Positions 12,001 through 15,738 of a DNA stretch of 27,500 bases are shown here, one piece after another. How positions within the stretch are numbered: position 1 is the stretch's first letter; every line of letters begins with the position of its first letter. Source of the DNA: Symbiodinium natans (lineage: Eukaryota > Sar > Dinophyceae > Suessiales > Symbiodiniaceae); contig CAJNDS010001990.1 of assembly GCA_905221605.1 (NCBI GenBank), forward strand, positions 1 through 27,500, in the 5' to 3' direction. The translations under genes and the position numbers were made by a program. The notes under the pieces are model-generated. The model ran no database searches. It saw nothing but the letters and a program-made list of their open reading frames with translations, and was not told the DNA's origin.

Positions 12001-13761
12001 AGACCTGATCTTCCAGAGCCCAAAGCTGCGCCAGCTCCTAGGCGGTGGATTGCGAACAACGCCGGCAATGCTCGTTCATTCGTCGAGATTCGCTACCACG
12101 AGCCGAAGTCTTGCCTTGACATCATCAAGTCCATCGAGGACGTATCGTGGGTCGGTGGGCAGAGCATCTATGAGATCGGATTAGAATCGCAGGATGCAAC
12201 GCGCCGATTGATTGAGCAGGAGGTTGGAGGAGACGTTGCTACACACCCTCTCCGAAGCGACATCGATGAGTATCCTTCCTCGAACATGGGATACGTGAAC
12301 ATCGGCAAGCTGGTCATCGGAGGGGACCTCCGTCTCCTACCGATCAAGGATGCAAGATTCGCTCACAGGCATTTCTCAGCCCTGGTTCCCGCGACTTCCT
12401 CCAATGACAACCATCGCAATCGGGATTATCATCGCAGGATCAAATCCCTGGGCTATGATGTGCAACGTTTGCTTAGGCACCGCCTAGCAAACAGAGAGAC
12501 GAACTACATGCACAACCAGCTCCCGACAATCCCGTGCGACACCGGAGGGTGGGTGATGCTCAAAGACTTCATCCACCTGGAGAACTTCTGGCAAAGCGGG
12601 AGGTATTACGCAAGGAGTTCAGCTCGAGACGACAACTCGGAGTATCAGAGAAGAATTCAAATGCTGATCGACTACGCGTACTACGAGTACCGCACCAATG
12701 GGAGAATTAGACTCCAATTCCTGGGCATCAAGATCGTGGCGCCCAAACCTGGACAAAGAGCGTCTGATACGCCGTGGGACGGCACTCCGGGCGTCGGCGC
12801 AACCCAGCGTGCCCAACTTGAAGAACTCGGAGGGCACAGGTTGACGCATGACATCACGTCCGGTACCCTGCGTCGATGCGACAATTGGGTGCAGCCGTGG
12901 GCGATCAGGGCCACAAGTGGACACTCCAGCAACTCCAATTCGCTGGTGCGGGTGAATGACGACCGGGTCGCATGCCACTTGACCACGAGCTTGGTCAATC
13001 AGATTGGTGGGGGGTATCACACCACGGCCCCAGAGCTTCTCGCCAACATCGTGGCGAAAGGACTTCTTCCAGGCGGAGGGGCGTCAGGCGGTCGAGTCCA
13101 CAGCCATTTCGGGACGTTCCCGCCATGGGATCCGAGAAATCAGACGGTGAGAACAAGGATTCCCGGAAGGCCAAGGTCACCAATTGCAGTACTGTACGTT
13201 CCAGCCTATGAGCTCATGCGCTACAACGCAGTGATCACGATCAATGGAATGTTTCTCGTCCAGCGGCAAATTCCATTCGAGGCCGTCAAGCACGTTTGGA
13301 TCTGCATGCCAAGCCAGGGAAGGTACTTCGAGTTCAGCGAAGTCTTCAAGGTGTACTCCAAAGAGCTGTCCAAGGAGATGGTCGAAGGGTACGGGGACGC
13401 ACGCATCAATCCCGATCGTGACCCTCCAAAACCTTCGGTGGAAGACCTCGTCAGCACCATGGAAGGAACCGACGCTGGCCCGCATGAAGGCGAGAGGCGC
13501 GAGATCTTGCAAGCAATTGAGCAGGCGGGCGACACCGTTCCTGGAAACATCATCAAGCGTGCTTTCCAGTTTCTCTCAAGGACATTCCGGCGTGTGACGA
13601 CTCACACCACCACAAGCGATCCGCTGATCTTGAGGGTTTGCCCCTGCTGCGGCAGGCATACCGCTGCGAGCTTCGCAATTTTGCCTCACGTGTGGGAGAG
13701 TTTTCTTGTCCATGGGGAGGATCCAGCATGTGCGTGCCAATCCGGAACCCGAAAGGATTGA
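1..13761 (+). CDS. Copia-type polyprotein with methyltransferase-like and RNA 2'-phosphotransferase-like extensions (5' partial)
   Basis: The frame is open from base 1 to a TGA at 13,759-13,761, so the true start is upstream; the first Met in the window is at 214 and residue numbers here count from it. Visible domains: aspartic protease (D72-T-G), HHCC zinc-binding and DDE integrase (H299, H303, C310, C313; D342, D406, E437), reverse transcriptase (YVDD at 1186-1189), copia RNase H (1410-1550), methyltransferase-like domain (about 2085-2305), CxxC pair (3409-3439), CCHC knuckle (3792-3805) and Tpt1/KptA-like domain (about 4078-4364). Low-complexity linkers include a poly-Asp run (nt about 2062-2103) and a Lys/Glu-rich run (nt about 2734-2832). 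Usual copia Pol is about 1,300-1,500 aa; here nearly 3,000 residues follow RNase H with no stop. Whether it is made as one chain or cut into several proteins is not visible. Residues about 1560-2080 and 2390-3400 match nothing I recognise. Confidence 0.9.
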   Translation, partial: TDDEIGSYHRDVKDLRVSFGRGTKFVPSKPRRSHKDRGFAPRLFTEANLKHENHISEVEYEKHKARARARLMEDMCLGKDGGCIPVRIPGTEKVIVFKFDNKKGKFHERALSVDESRKELMKNPNTCMVQPEFIRRKLKFIMDTGCGHDLISLEKVAKHGIDTAMDCESTSFQTANGVTMTNQTAEFLTKSFKEPIKAHVLENTPSVLSVGKRCMLHGYSFVWPAGRPPFMVNDAGERIQFFVQGDIPYVRVGSKGAKAHEEPEAMEMFRLVQKYKDKVDDGTDDDSTYVAVPGLDDIGEEIPDVASEADEEEDGEVVEGDEAREDEPQAELPVEAEGDAQAIDVEGDESGPDRRAKVGTLKAEANTLAHLCTHRFRNPYCDACVRAKMKHFRTQKGAFKREVNEWGDLVTFDFVDMGKATDKGVGLDDELREILVFRDVATKVVAAYPTISREEGEVVRCMKRFMGKKKVRLAYSDCADEFIAAMNKLKIPLDHSLPGRPMNNSLAERTNQFVITATATSLLHAGLPANYWPYALNCVTHNLNAEDVDGESAWQRMSGKEFPGKLIPFGAKVYFKPTETREPTYGGKFDPKGIPGIFAGYVLNAGQTWSRKYRVWDMKEFANANFAHDAKVPRKLQIPYITERVIMPDEIAFPLKLEYERMNGTLEGLKEGKDLGGKEIKDKPPGGGDDDDDDDNGDDGGDLPDRQERVKAMEKEMLDYVMENDDIVPDLSEVPDGQPGEPRDGPALESEDAKALRLIGDSILDSAGSVPQSEGVPDVASDPPSSKRETKRGTPPKTVSEPPDGKGEPASSSRGPTGRSIPDIDETDPAFIIAKLKEAGLIGPEPEFWKFGTPGDGRVYINDDGEPCKIDKRGAPFKIGSDGRRLLPSTRPKGKFTPEEWRKLGSEGRKIELKKIKKVEEKEAKKARKKEAKEKKKGKEHKDALVASLEALLPKVVPAEKIDLDFRAGTTTGWTWCEEQVTQIATEMFLDDVLPALPSELAEFGLRAPRMPCVSSTKEKHREKLACAAPCFNAMVTRPVNRKEMYENPKAMEAFMKEWKGLWDQEVFDFSQVREYDDVVREAKNSNAKVHMTRVHGLIYEKNYQLKEGDPARKFKGRGVLLGDQVKDQNMEAALFQDLGNSPATFDASRWADFYGCLPGNDVQMADAIQAYIQAKLTGTPCWVELPDEAWHPSVNRRKFRRPVCRLVKALYGHPDAGTMWEQHCHTAVQKMGFAPVGEEWPSLYFHAGMKLLLVIYVDDLKLAGPAENLPKGWNMLRKELRLEEETPLGLYLGCRISKGEAKLHDNTKVRTVTYDMETYLEMTVQKYCETTGFPVDKFKKVPSPSPVEETKNHPARAPCHPGAASHRCQWCGHTMPVDKGGRLLPPPPVPKGPQETELDEADRGTLAPHAASILMKLLYAARICRFDLLRSINNLARRITRWSKKEDAALHHLMCYVHQSKGHKMIGWVGDSMDATSIGLYADADYAGCGESLRSTSGAHMHIQGPHTRFPLAGVSKRQGCASHSTPEAEIVAADYAMSRIGIPAITLWRLIGGKDPNFVFYDDNQTMIGVVRTGKNPTMRHLERSHGICIAWMREVFQEGYVSLAYEVTAKMAADIHTKAFKDNVSWAHACQLINIMPPTMISSVEVMDMMKATHQQSADEKGHQHYSFKNEVPCFPYTQTPILPQELYRAGLSSKEGVQETDSTDPILVVKFPRMLRGVPSALQPGKYLRSTWILREGQWHRIEDEVPIPSEPQKFDRYVERAVFQYHFQRGSAAATRVHRAASPAVSASPVPACSRCRVRDSPALCRQVCDLVVRAAHGGYGGVFRAGSEGMGGDLNEIPALESTVIAVARAAKEADFPQSTFVPEFIEVTRAETGNHEVVFQDKHGKEMFKARGDSLSGAVGFSMTIKASEVGSSSPRVWLLVGLEEENWWQTYAPPDVNIVCVPEADARGAYQYCKDIIKWSFKGLQNVLFIGAGALNRASWLDVDPRERFYEDRGVVDYPWGEVIDLVFEARKKGATTIVEVPNKPKFRKSAQYKNIVDCMKWERFALADCCHGRRICVPQGSGAPNIMYVNEATEFLIHGLKAPESMKDVCGMQHHHAPRETVETHGDECGKRTSKVSRLLLKMLSERDTKVGDPKACSSVEKLPSGKDRMIIEFCCSKDSSLGKSSSATKGAHVMRVHEALQAQTKACESNILKEAERFRKSNPKCPILVFASLPCTGGSNWIKVNEMGGETEKGKEHRKKFRDLLKALKRLLRKLAVFSPKIAFELPKTCLCWSWPEVQALIKQHSLRVVRIDGCMMGVVDKDGIPLLKAWCIATNVSTMLNLKGVTCDNTQEHGTPRGQALREAGNYTPHMAKLLHNAWRDEARNIRRGSAQSVHVAASCVLVHVSLRCSNSQVQHEFQGTCIIVCPTPGIGFGSSDPSPTCSEGFGSAGSDLHLGKGLGSAGPRTSMDGQQQRPIPPHVPWSRPQDLFSLPYQRSGINIPVGNGMTALRTTCHALRSLRGQPLPGRLEQGMVATNANIAAWVEFGVPAILLAAVAAPSSPYGFPEVRVRELFRGVVESLLPARSAESYKTVLSHVTTFIKVVKAAISDSTRQVLQELLDHVIEIDLFKNIDMFVDVLVQDADQGRLDPQHPCLTVVTMDGYLDPNVICRPVVTKSPWIYVTRYNDWMRLNSYFRENLPNRREGLPCMLLTQDFWDLLELIWSMAKQVGYCLRSHNQVAEHTQMNVWDLIEIVVDPPENVSAAVAHAVNSLQGLSVAMHTAHEYLNDSRTVWPSEPSRTTGAELRESLVNATTVVMAPPPTGLGLPASFSHSSWNQLAAEQNVLRAVHDMYRTHRSWMSEITNLRAECYSEGREQPPYLKPDPTGTVFPPALNSHPPWVNVQRQHPAGPASPSVPEGPAPFVEEDHPANRSTSTPSPRQATSASFAEARGESAKRQRGPEDVRSAASQPGTAASSSDCRGAEPTAQPEGEPDEVRWYLDPTPDGYMEKFVKFQSRHRVQLGTTIIVHKDDPTDVLPARDQTPKINGKFGTSSEQVYLRRVTTHLAKLYGMSQSNLAGAFHMATFMKKGDVEWLRLYKVLYEKVFLCTIRQLPTPGTMFAAVMQSTATGELGIFHFNSSPEQRALLTAGLRKFSASIRQASTPDVTAVRSSKTIILADFEVWTKTKNRLTYTMASKLQEKGWYDAHSYCQTVDESLDPLLPEGFQVVATKARDAVREWRGPGQSIDVTAHVYLSFRAINDLLVWEHGNATPENMRKWFVDPIMDLSDLLQRAVIVTLNDDPRFIGKDVGAAMPWAAIDWIAVELRARGCIVFTSSLLWARIAVTLHKGSDNFRINPEEMHLAVAAFDKHLLQEKIITLCMAPPESMGDCEPHLDSVNMETADAKAVFAPSSSDDVRTASANDDTQERHQRVVERASELEGIRGGVDMTWVDADIAMVSPEPFYDGETYWIDIEGLISKHPTAPSGQFHVCQACVDEFNKLKNSFQGEFGPIQSPAYCPFCSLKAMWDKDYGVNKWEEVRKSERHAAGCAIFAQKHDFVYQDGSPVIPKEDLKSYIFACSKVAYTNYGKIVSSSAGLRLNTKQASEYTRWAKGRRLSWDFGYTVDGMACLLPLYDAGNAAYAGFLHSIFDQDEVKGMYNGNADPAAELMGDTLEVALGILTIACRYPSAFEAWGSYEDHLACLRGIERSFYRFAAAEAVRITAVENRKRRPPRANDAETIQQITEYENTLLQGEWHAVLVDRALPIEVPVLGTLSPEDQRPEEFSAAPVPSAEPRGGEPEGEDQAHEGEALGSSGVEPEGQEDDDMGVPEASSIPTMQEPNETELGEISRPCESYVRALNALRITAGMQPPSMCLACGNYGHNTRNCEANGGYNALVVNEAFSVIGKSLAKMHKSSSTPPTEIFQRWAEKNLRDAARAPQVPGTASDTPGGDGESVEPGAAASSEDSRGPLPRRRQASISVEDPTVVVIEVDEEPEEAATRMIRPKRRPQPRPDLPEPKAAPAPRRWIANNAGNARSFVEIRYHEPKSCLDIIKSIEDVSWVGGQSIYEIGLESQDATRRLIEQEVGGDVATHPLRSDIDEYPSSNMGYVNIGKLVIGGDLRLLPIKDARFAHRHFSALVPATSSNDNHRNRDYHRRIKSLGYDVQRLLRHRLANRETNYMHNQLPTIPCDTGGWVMLKDFIHLENFWQSGRYYARSSARDDNSEYQRRIQMLIDYAYYEYRTNGRIRLQFLGIKIVAPKPGQRASDTPWDGTPGVGATQRAQLEELGGHRLTHDITSGTLRRCDNWVQPWAIRATSGHSSNSNSLVRVNDDRVACHLTTSLVNQIGGGYHTTAPELLANIVAKGLLPGGGASGGRVHSHFGTFPPWDPRNQTVRTRIPGRPRSPIAVLYVPAYELMRYNAVITINGMFLVQRQIPFEAVKHVWICMPSQGRYFEFSEVFKVYSKELSKEMVEGYGDARINPDRDPPKPSVEDLVSTMEGTDAGPHEGERREILQAIEQAGDTVPGNIIKRAFQFLSRTFRRVTTHTTTSDPLILRVCPCCGRHTAASFAILPHVWESFLVHGEDPACACQSGTRKD
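406..663 (+). other. Retropepsin-like aspartic protease domain
   Basis: The motif FIMDTGCGHDLIS (residues 70-82, catalytic D72 at nt 427) is the D-T/S-G active-site loop of a retroviral-type aspartic protease, preceded by a hydrophobic strand as expected. Retropepsins act as homodimers and release the mature enzymes from the polyprotein. It lies just upstream of the integrase, the normal copia position. The downstream strand pattern fits the fold, but the second conserved strand is weak by eye. Confidence 0.75.
1081..1900 (+). other. Copia integrase: HHCC zinc-binding plus DDE core
   Basis: The zinc-binding part shows H299-x3-H303-x6-C310-x2-C313, the GAG_pre-integrase pattern. The rve-type core follows with D342 (in VTFDFVD), D406 (in YSDCADEF) and E437 (in NNSLAERTNQF), spacing about 63 and 30 residues, close to the canonical D,D35E. 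The following NYWPYAL and FPGKLIPFGAKVYF stretches match the usual copia post-core sequence. It inserts element cDNA into host DNA. All catalytic residues are present. Confidence 0.9.
2337..2356 (+). repeat. Covarying micro-hairpin, copy 1 (coding)
   Basis: Arms TGCT/AGCA enclose an unpaired T, the core CGGA/TCCG and loop TCC. The stem extends outward with a further wobble and two pairs (about 2334-2359). It lies in a Ser/Pro-rich linker of the polyprotein. Confidence 0.75.
2393..2414 (+). repeat. Covarying micro-hairpin, copy 2 (coding)
   Basis: Arms CCGTT/GACGG (one T-G wobble) around T, CGGA/TCCG and loop ACC. It lies 57 bases after copy 1; both are followed by a similar GCAAAAGGGGAA-type tail, so this pair may be a tandem duplication that later covaried. 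Confidence 0.7.
3160..4390 (+). other. Copia reverse transcriptase domain with a Cys/His-rich insertion
   Basis: The catalytic YVDD box is at residues 1186-1189 (nt 3769-3780), preceded by a palm Asp in PGNDVQMADAIQAYI and by KALYGHPDAGTMWEQ, the equivalent of the copia ALYGLKQAPRAWY motif. The connection segment ILMKLLYAARICRFDLLRSI corresponds to the standard 'slvGsLmYla..tRPDi' region. Between YVDD and the connection lies an insertion rich in metal-ligand residues: C1289, H1290, H1296, C1298, C1301, H1303 (nt 4078-4122). That insertion is not usual in copia enzymes. Confidence 0.9.
4420..4880 (+). other. Copia RNase H domain
   Basis: Catalytic carboxylates are recognisable: LYADADYAG (D1413/D1415), STPEAEIVAAD (E1458/E1460), FYDDNQTMI (D1494) and MAADIHTKAF (D1546), the usual copia 'sDaDwAg ... 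EAEy ... DN ... vADifTK' series. RHLERSHGICIAWMRE matches the 'rTKHIdiryHfvRe' segment. The domain removes the RNA template during reverse transcription. In normal copia elements Pol would end about here. Confidence 0.9.
6472..7125 (+). other. Cytosine-methyltransferase-like domain in polyprotein
   Basis: Motif-like blocks occur in the order expected for C5-cytosine methyltransferases: IIEFCCSKDSSLG (motif I-like, about 2089-2101), ASLPCTGGSNW (motif IV-like, C2154 as possible nucleophile; PCT in place of PCQ), AFELPKTC (motif VI-like, ELP in place of ENV), and a distal CMMGV ... GIPLLKAWCIATN segment ending in YTPHMAKLLHNAW. Capture of DNMTs by Symbiodinium retrotransposons has been reported, which makes the call reasonable. 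The motifs are divergent, and a different Rossmann-fold methyltransferase or an inactive derivative is possible. Confidence 0.45.
7265..7288 (+). repeat. Covarying micro-hairpin, copy 3 (coding)
   Basis: Perfect 6-bp arms TAGGGT/ACCCTA around T, CGGA/TCCG and loop TCC. First of three copies within 100 bases, between the methyltransferase-like part and the next long segment of the polyprotein. Confidence 0.8.
7306..7325 (+). repeat. Covarying micro-hairpin, copy 4 (coding)
   Basis: Arms GGGT/GCTC (two wobbles) around T, core CGGC/GCCG and loop TCC. The core differs from copy 3 by a compensated A-T to C-G change. Confidence 0.7.
7345..7364 (+). repeat. Covarying micro-hairpin, copy 5 (coding)
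   Basis: Perfect arms GGAC/GTCC around T, CGGC/GCCG and loop TCC. Confidence 0.8.
8853..8874 (+). repeat. Covarying micro-hairpin, copy 6 (coding)
   Basis: Perfect 5-bp arms GGATG/CATCC around T, core CCGC/GCGG and loop TCC. Located in a Ser/Ala/Pro-rich linker. Confidence 0.8.
10430..10560 (+). other. CxxC...CxxC zinc-ribbon-like segment
   Basis: HVCQAC (C3409, C3412) is followed 24 residues later by YCPFC (C3436, C3439), with a further His/Cys-containing stretch (RHAAGC) downstream. This is a plausible four-Cys zinc site. No family is recognised. It lies between an unrecognised segment and the CCHC knuckle, so this third of the polyprotein may bind nucleic acid. Confidence 0.4.
11396..11413 (+). 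repeat. Covarying micro-hairpin, copy 7 (coding)
   Basis: Arms CGC/GCG around T, CGGA/TCCG and loop TCC, in an acidic linker upstream of the CCHC knuckle. Confidence 0.75.
11587..11628 (+). other. CCHC zinc knuckle
   Basis: CLACGNYGHNTRNC at residues 3792-3805 fits C-x2-C-x4-H-x4-C exactly, with the usual aromatic and Gly inside. CCHC knuckles normally sit in Gag nucleocapsid and package RNA. Here the knuckle is about 2,250 residues after RNase H, an unusual place for a copia element, and about 300 residues before the Tpt1-like domain. Confidence 0.85.
11798..11819 (+). repeat. Covarying micro-hairpin, copy 8 (coding)
   Basis: Arms CCGCT/GGTGG (two wobbles) around T, CGGA/TCCG and variant loop TAC, in a Gly/Ser/Ala-rich linker after the CCHC knuckle. 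Confidence 0.6.
12445..13305 (+). other. Tpt1/KptA-like RNA 2'-phosphotransferase domain
   Basis: The family signature is present in order: VQRLLRH (R4088, H4089; the family 'LRH'), GGWVMLKDFI (family 'dGWv.l.dLl'), IRATSGHS (R4232; family 'IRAnQGHS'), YHTTAPELLANIVAKGLLP (family 'HGT......I...GL'), then GRPRSPIAVLYV (candidate fourth Arg R4319 or R4321) and the closing FLVQRQIPFEAVKHVW. Tpt1 enzymes use NAD+ to remove a 2'-phosphate from RNA left by ligase-type splicing; some also ADP-ribosylate 5'-phosphate ends. The domain is larger than a free-standing Tpt1 because of loops after LRH and after the GGW block. HTT replacing HGT is a departure. No role in a retroelement is established to my knowledge. 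Confidence 0.75.
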
Positions 13762-15085
13762 TCCGGAAGTGGTTCGCCAGGCGCTCAACCAGGCCGCTGC
13801 CGTCGTCAACAACGAGGTTGTGGAGATTGAAGTGGAAGATGAGCCACCATCAGAACCTGTTCAGGAGGATGCGCTTCCGCTCCGCGGGGTGCAGAATCCA
13901 GCAGGGGATGTGGAGGCAAACAGTCCACGGGAAAGCGTGGCGGAGCCTGAGGCCGAGGAGATCCCCGACGAGATTCGCGACATGTACCGCGATGTGGAGA
14001 TGGAGGCTCCCAACCAAGAAGAGGTGGAGATGGATGCGCAGAATCAGCGAGCATTCGTGCTGGCGGGAGACAGGGAAGGCGATTCGTTGGACGATCGAAA
14101 CGAGAGGAAAGCTCGCCTTGCGCTGGAGTGCAATGTCAACATTGACACCGACTACGCAGCATGCGTGGACCACAACTTCAGGTTGTACTGTCACCTCGAC
14201 GCCTTCTTTGCGTACGTGTTGGTCCATAAATGGAATCTGTTTGAGAAAATCATCATGACTCCATACAAGAAGATGAAGGACCAGTTCGCCTCAGGCATGA
14301 GACACGACGCGTCTGGGACATGGCCTATTGTCCCTATCGATGAGGACACGGCGTTGCCGAGAGACCTCATGGAAGACGAGGTAAGGCAGTATGCCAGCTC
14401 TGTGGAGAACCAGCAGTTCATGATTGAGCGTTATTACGCCAACAAGTTCGTCTTCTACGTCATGCGTGGGGCGATCCAGCTGGGGTACAACAAGGAGAGC
14501 TTTAACCTCCCCATGATTCCTGATGAGGCCGAGGACCCGAAAGCATTTGCTGAAGCCGGGCAAAGGGTCCACATGTTCATGGCCAAAATCATCTATCAGG
14601 TGTTGAACGTGAGGCTTTACTCCTACACGAAACCCAACGCTGAGATCCCGTACCACGCGGCATTCAAATACATCAACCCGATCCAGCTGCTCAGTTTGAT
14701 GGACTCGCAGAAGGTGAGCGTCAACAACCTTCTGGTGATGAGGGATTCGGGGTGCGCTCTACCCAACCAGTACAGCAAGAAGCTGGACAGATGGTTGAGT
14801 GATCAAAAGAAGGACATGAGCATCCTGAAGTTGAAGCCCACACAGTATTTGGAGAATCCAAAGGCGTCGGCTTTGTACCTTGCCTATGACCCTTCAGCAT
14901 CCGCACCTTCGGTTACCTCATCGGGAGGATCTCGTCATCCTGAAGCGGACGAGACGGACATGCCGGCTCGAGCGAAGGGCCGCATGAGTCAGCCGAAGCC
15001 CAAGACTTCTCATCCTGGGACACCTCAAGCTGCTCCCAAAGATCCTCGCGGTCATTCGAGAAAGGGATCTGGAAAGAAAGGGTGA
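13712..15085 (+). CDS. Second ORF of the retroelement, unknown structural-type protein
   Basis: This ORF of 457 codons starts at the ATG at 13,712 (the frame opens slightly earlier) and overlaps the end of the polyprotein by 50 bases in the +1 frame. It encodes an acidic, probably disordered N-terminus (first about 120 residues), a helical middle with aromatic-rich segments such as DHNFRLYCHLDAFFAYVL, and a basic Ser/Pro/Lys tail ending SRKGSGKKG. I recognise no enzyme motif. The acid-helical-basic layout is compatible with a capsid or nucleic-acid-binding protein, but that is inference. Expression could be by +1 frameshifting, reinitiation or a separate trans-spliced mRNA. A covarying hairpin (13,871-13,892) sits inside its N-terminal coding region. 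Confidence 0.7.
   Translation: MGRIQHVRANPEPERIDPEVVRQALNQAAAVVNNEVVEIEVEDEPPSEPVQEDALPLRGVQNPAGDVEANSPRESVAEPEAEEIPDEIRDMYRDVEMEAPNQEEVEMDAQNQRAFVLAGDREGDSLDDRNERKARLALECNVNIDTDYAACVDHNFRLYCHLDAFFAYVLVHKWNLFEKIIMTPYKKMKDQFASGMRHDASGTWPIVPIDEDTALPRDLMEDEVRQYASSVENQQFMIERYYANKFVFYVMRGAIQLGYNKESFNLPMIPDEAEDPKAFAEAGQRVHMFMAKIIYQVLNVRLYSYTKPNAEIPYHAAFKYINPIQLLSLMDSQKVSVNNLLVMRDSGCALPNQYSKKLDRWLSDQKKDMSILKLKPTQYLENPKASALYLAYDPSASAPSVTSSGGSRHPEADETDMPARAKGRMSQPKPKTSHPGTPQAAPKDPRGHSRKGSGKKG
13871..13892 (+). repeat. Covarying micro-hairpin, copy 9 (ORF2 coding)
   Basis: Arms GCGCT/GGTGC (two wobbles) around T, CCGC/GCGG and loop TCC, in the acidic N-terminus of ORF2. Confidence 0.65.
15061..15082 (+). 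promoter_or_regulatory. Candidate polypurine tract
   Basis: A purine-dominated stretch ending GGAAAGAAAGGG abuts TGAATG, so the ORF2 stop codon could overlap the first bases of a 3' LTR beginning TG. Two rival PPT-like tracts exist: GGAGGGAAA at 15,303-15,311 (followed by TGTG) and a six-G run at 15,671-15,676 (followed by TGTGAATG). Without the 5' LTR the right one cannot be chosen. Confidence 0.3.
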
Positions 15086-15091
15086 ATGATG

Positions 15092-15109
15092 TACTCGGAT
15101 CCTCCGGTA
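15092..15109 (+). repeat. Covarying micro-hairpin, copy 10 (non-coding)
   Basis: Arms TAC/GTA around T, CGGA/TCCG and loop TCC, extending outward to seven pairs with wobbles. It lies just after the ORF2 stop. Confidence 0.75.
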
Positions 15110-15194
15110 TGTCATCCCCTGGAATCCATGGTATTCCTGAAATATGGTTGTGGCTTAGCACTTTGCGTTCTCAGTTTTGATTCCTCTTTTCCCT

Positions 15195-15482
15195 ATGGAT
15201 GCAATAGATGACACGATGGAGTACGTCATTAAATCCACCGATGCTATTTCTCTTTTCGGCCACTGCGTAGCAGCAGCGGGGCAATGTGCCAATGCGCCCG
15301 CTGGAGGGAAATGTGCGATTCTTGGCAGCTCGTGTGGTAGCCAAGTGGGTATGGGTCATGCTCTGCTGACTTGGCCGATGTTACTGCTTCTCAGTCATGC
15401 GTTCTGGAGACGCAATGTGATGGATCAGCAATTTGCTGACATGTTTTCAGGGCCTTTCGCGCCCATGATTCCACAACCGTGA
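15195..15482 (+). CDS. Small ORF in retroelement tail, possible membrane peptide
   Basis: A 95-codon ORF from ATG 15,195 to TGA 15,480-15,482. It has several Cys and Gly residues and one hydrophobic stretch (LLTWPMLLLLSHAFW) long enough for a membrane helix. No similarity is recognised. It could be a third element gene, an env-like remnant or chance; an ORF this short in non-coding sequence is weak evidence. Confidence 0.25.
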   Translation: MDAIDDTMEYVIKSTDAISLFGHCVAAAGQCANAPAGGKCAILGSSCGSQVGMGHALLTWPMLLLLSHAFWRRNVMDQQFADMFSGPFAPMIPQP

Positions 15483-15718
15483 GCAGCGAGTCTTTGTACA
15501 GACAAAGGATGGGATTGAACGCTTCAGTAGCTGAAAGTCTGTCTCACATCTATCAATTCGGGCAAATAGAGCAAAACAGTGGAGAACGGCCAGACTATAA
15601 GTCGCTTTTAACTGGGACCATTGTATGTTCGTGACGCAATTTCGTCTAGCATTTTGCAAATCCCAGCCGTGGGGGGTGTGAATGATCCCCGAACCACAGC
15701 ACGTTTTGGGGACCCCTT

Positions 15719-15738
15719 TGTGTCGGCTCCGCCGCACA
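15719..15738 (+). repeat. Covarying micro-hairpin, copy 11 (non-coding)
   Basis: Perfect arms TGTG/CACA around T, CGGC/GCCG and loop TCC, in the presumptive LTR. Confidence 0.8.

Noticed and set aside
7375-13761. Independent host gene starting at Met 7,375
   Set aside because: The frame is continuous with Pol without a stop, carries the element's hairpins and is followed by an overlapping ORF2; kept as part of the element, though a separate translation start is possible.
883-13812. Many antisense and alternate-frame ORFs across the polyprotein (for example 883-1572 minus, 4903-5811 minus, 13,638-14,258 plus)
   Set aside because: They overlap the long coding frame, have shadow-type composition and show no domain.
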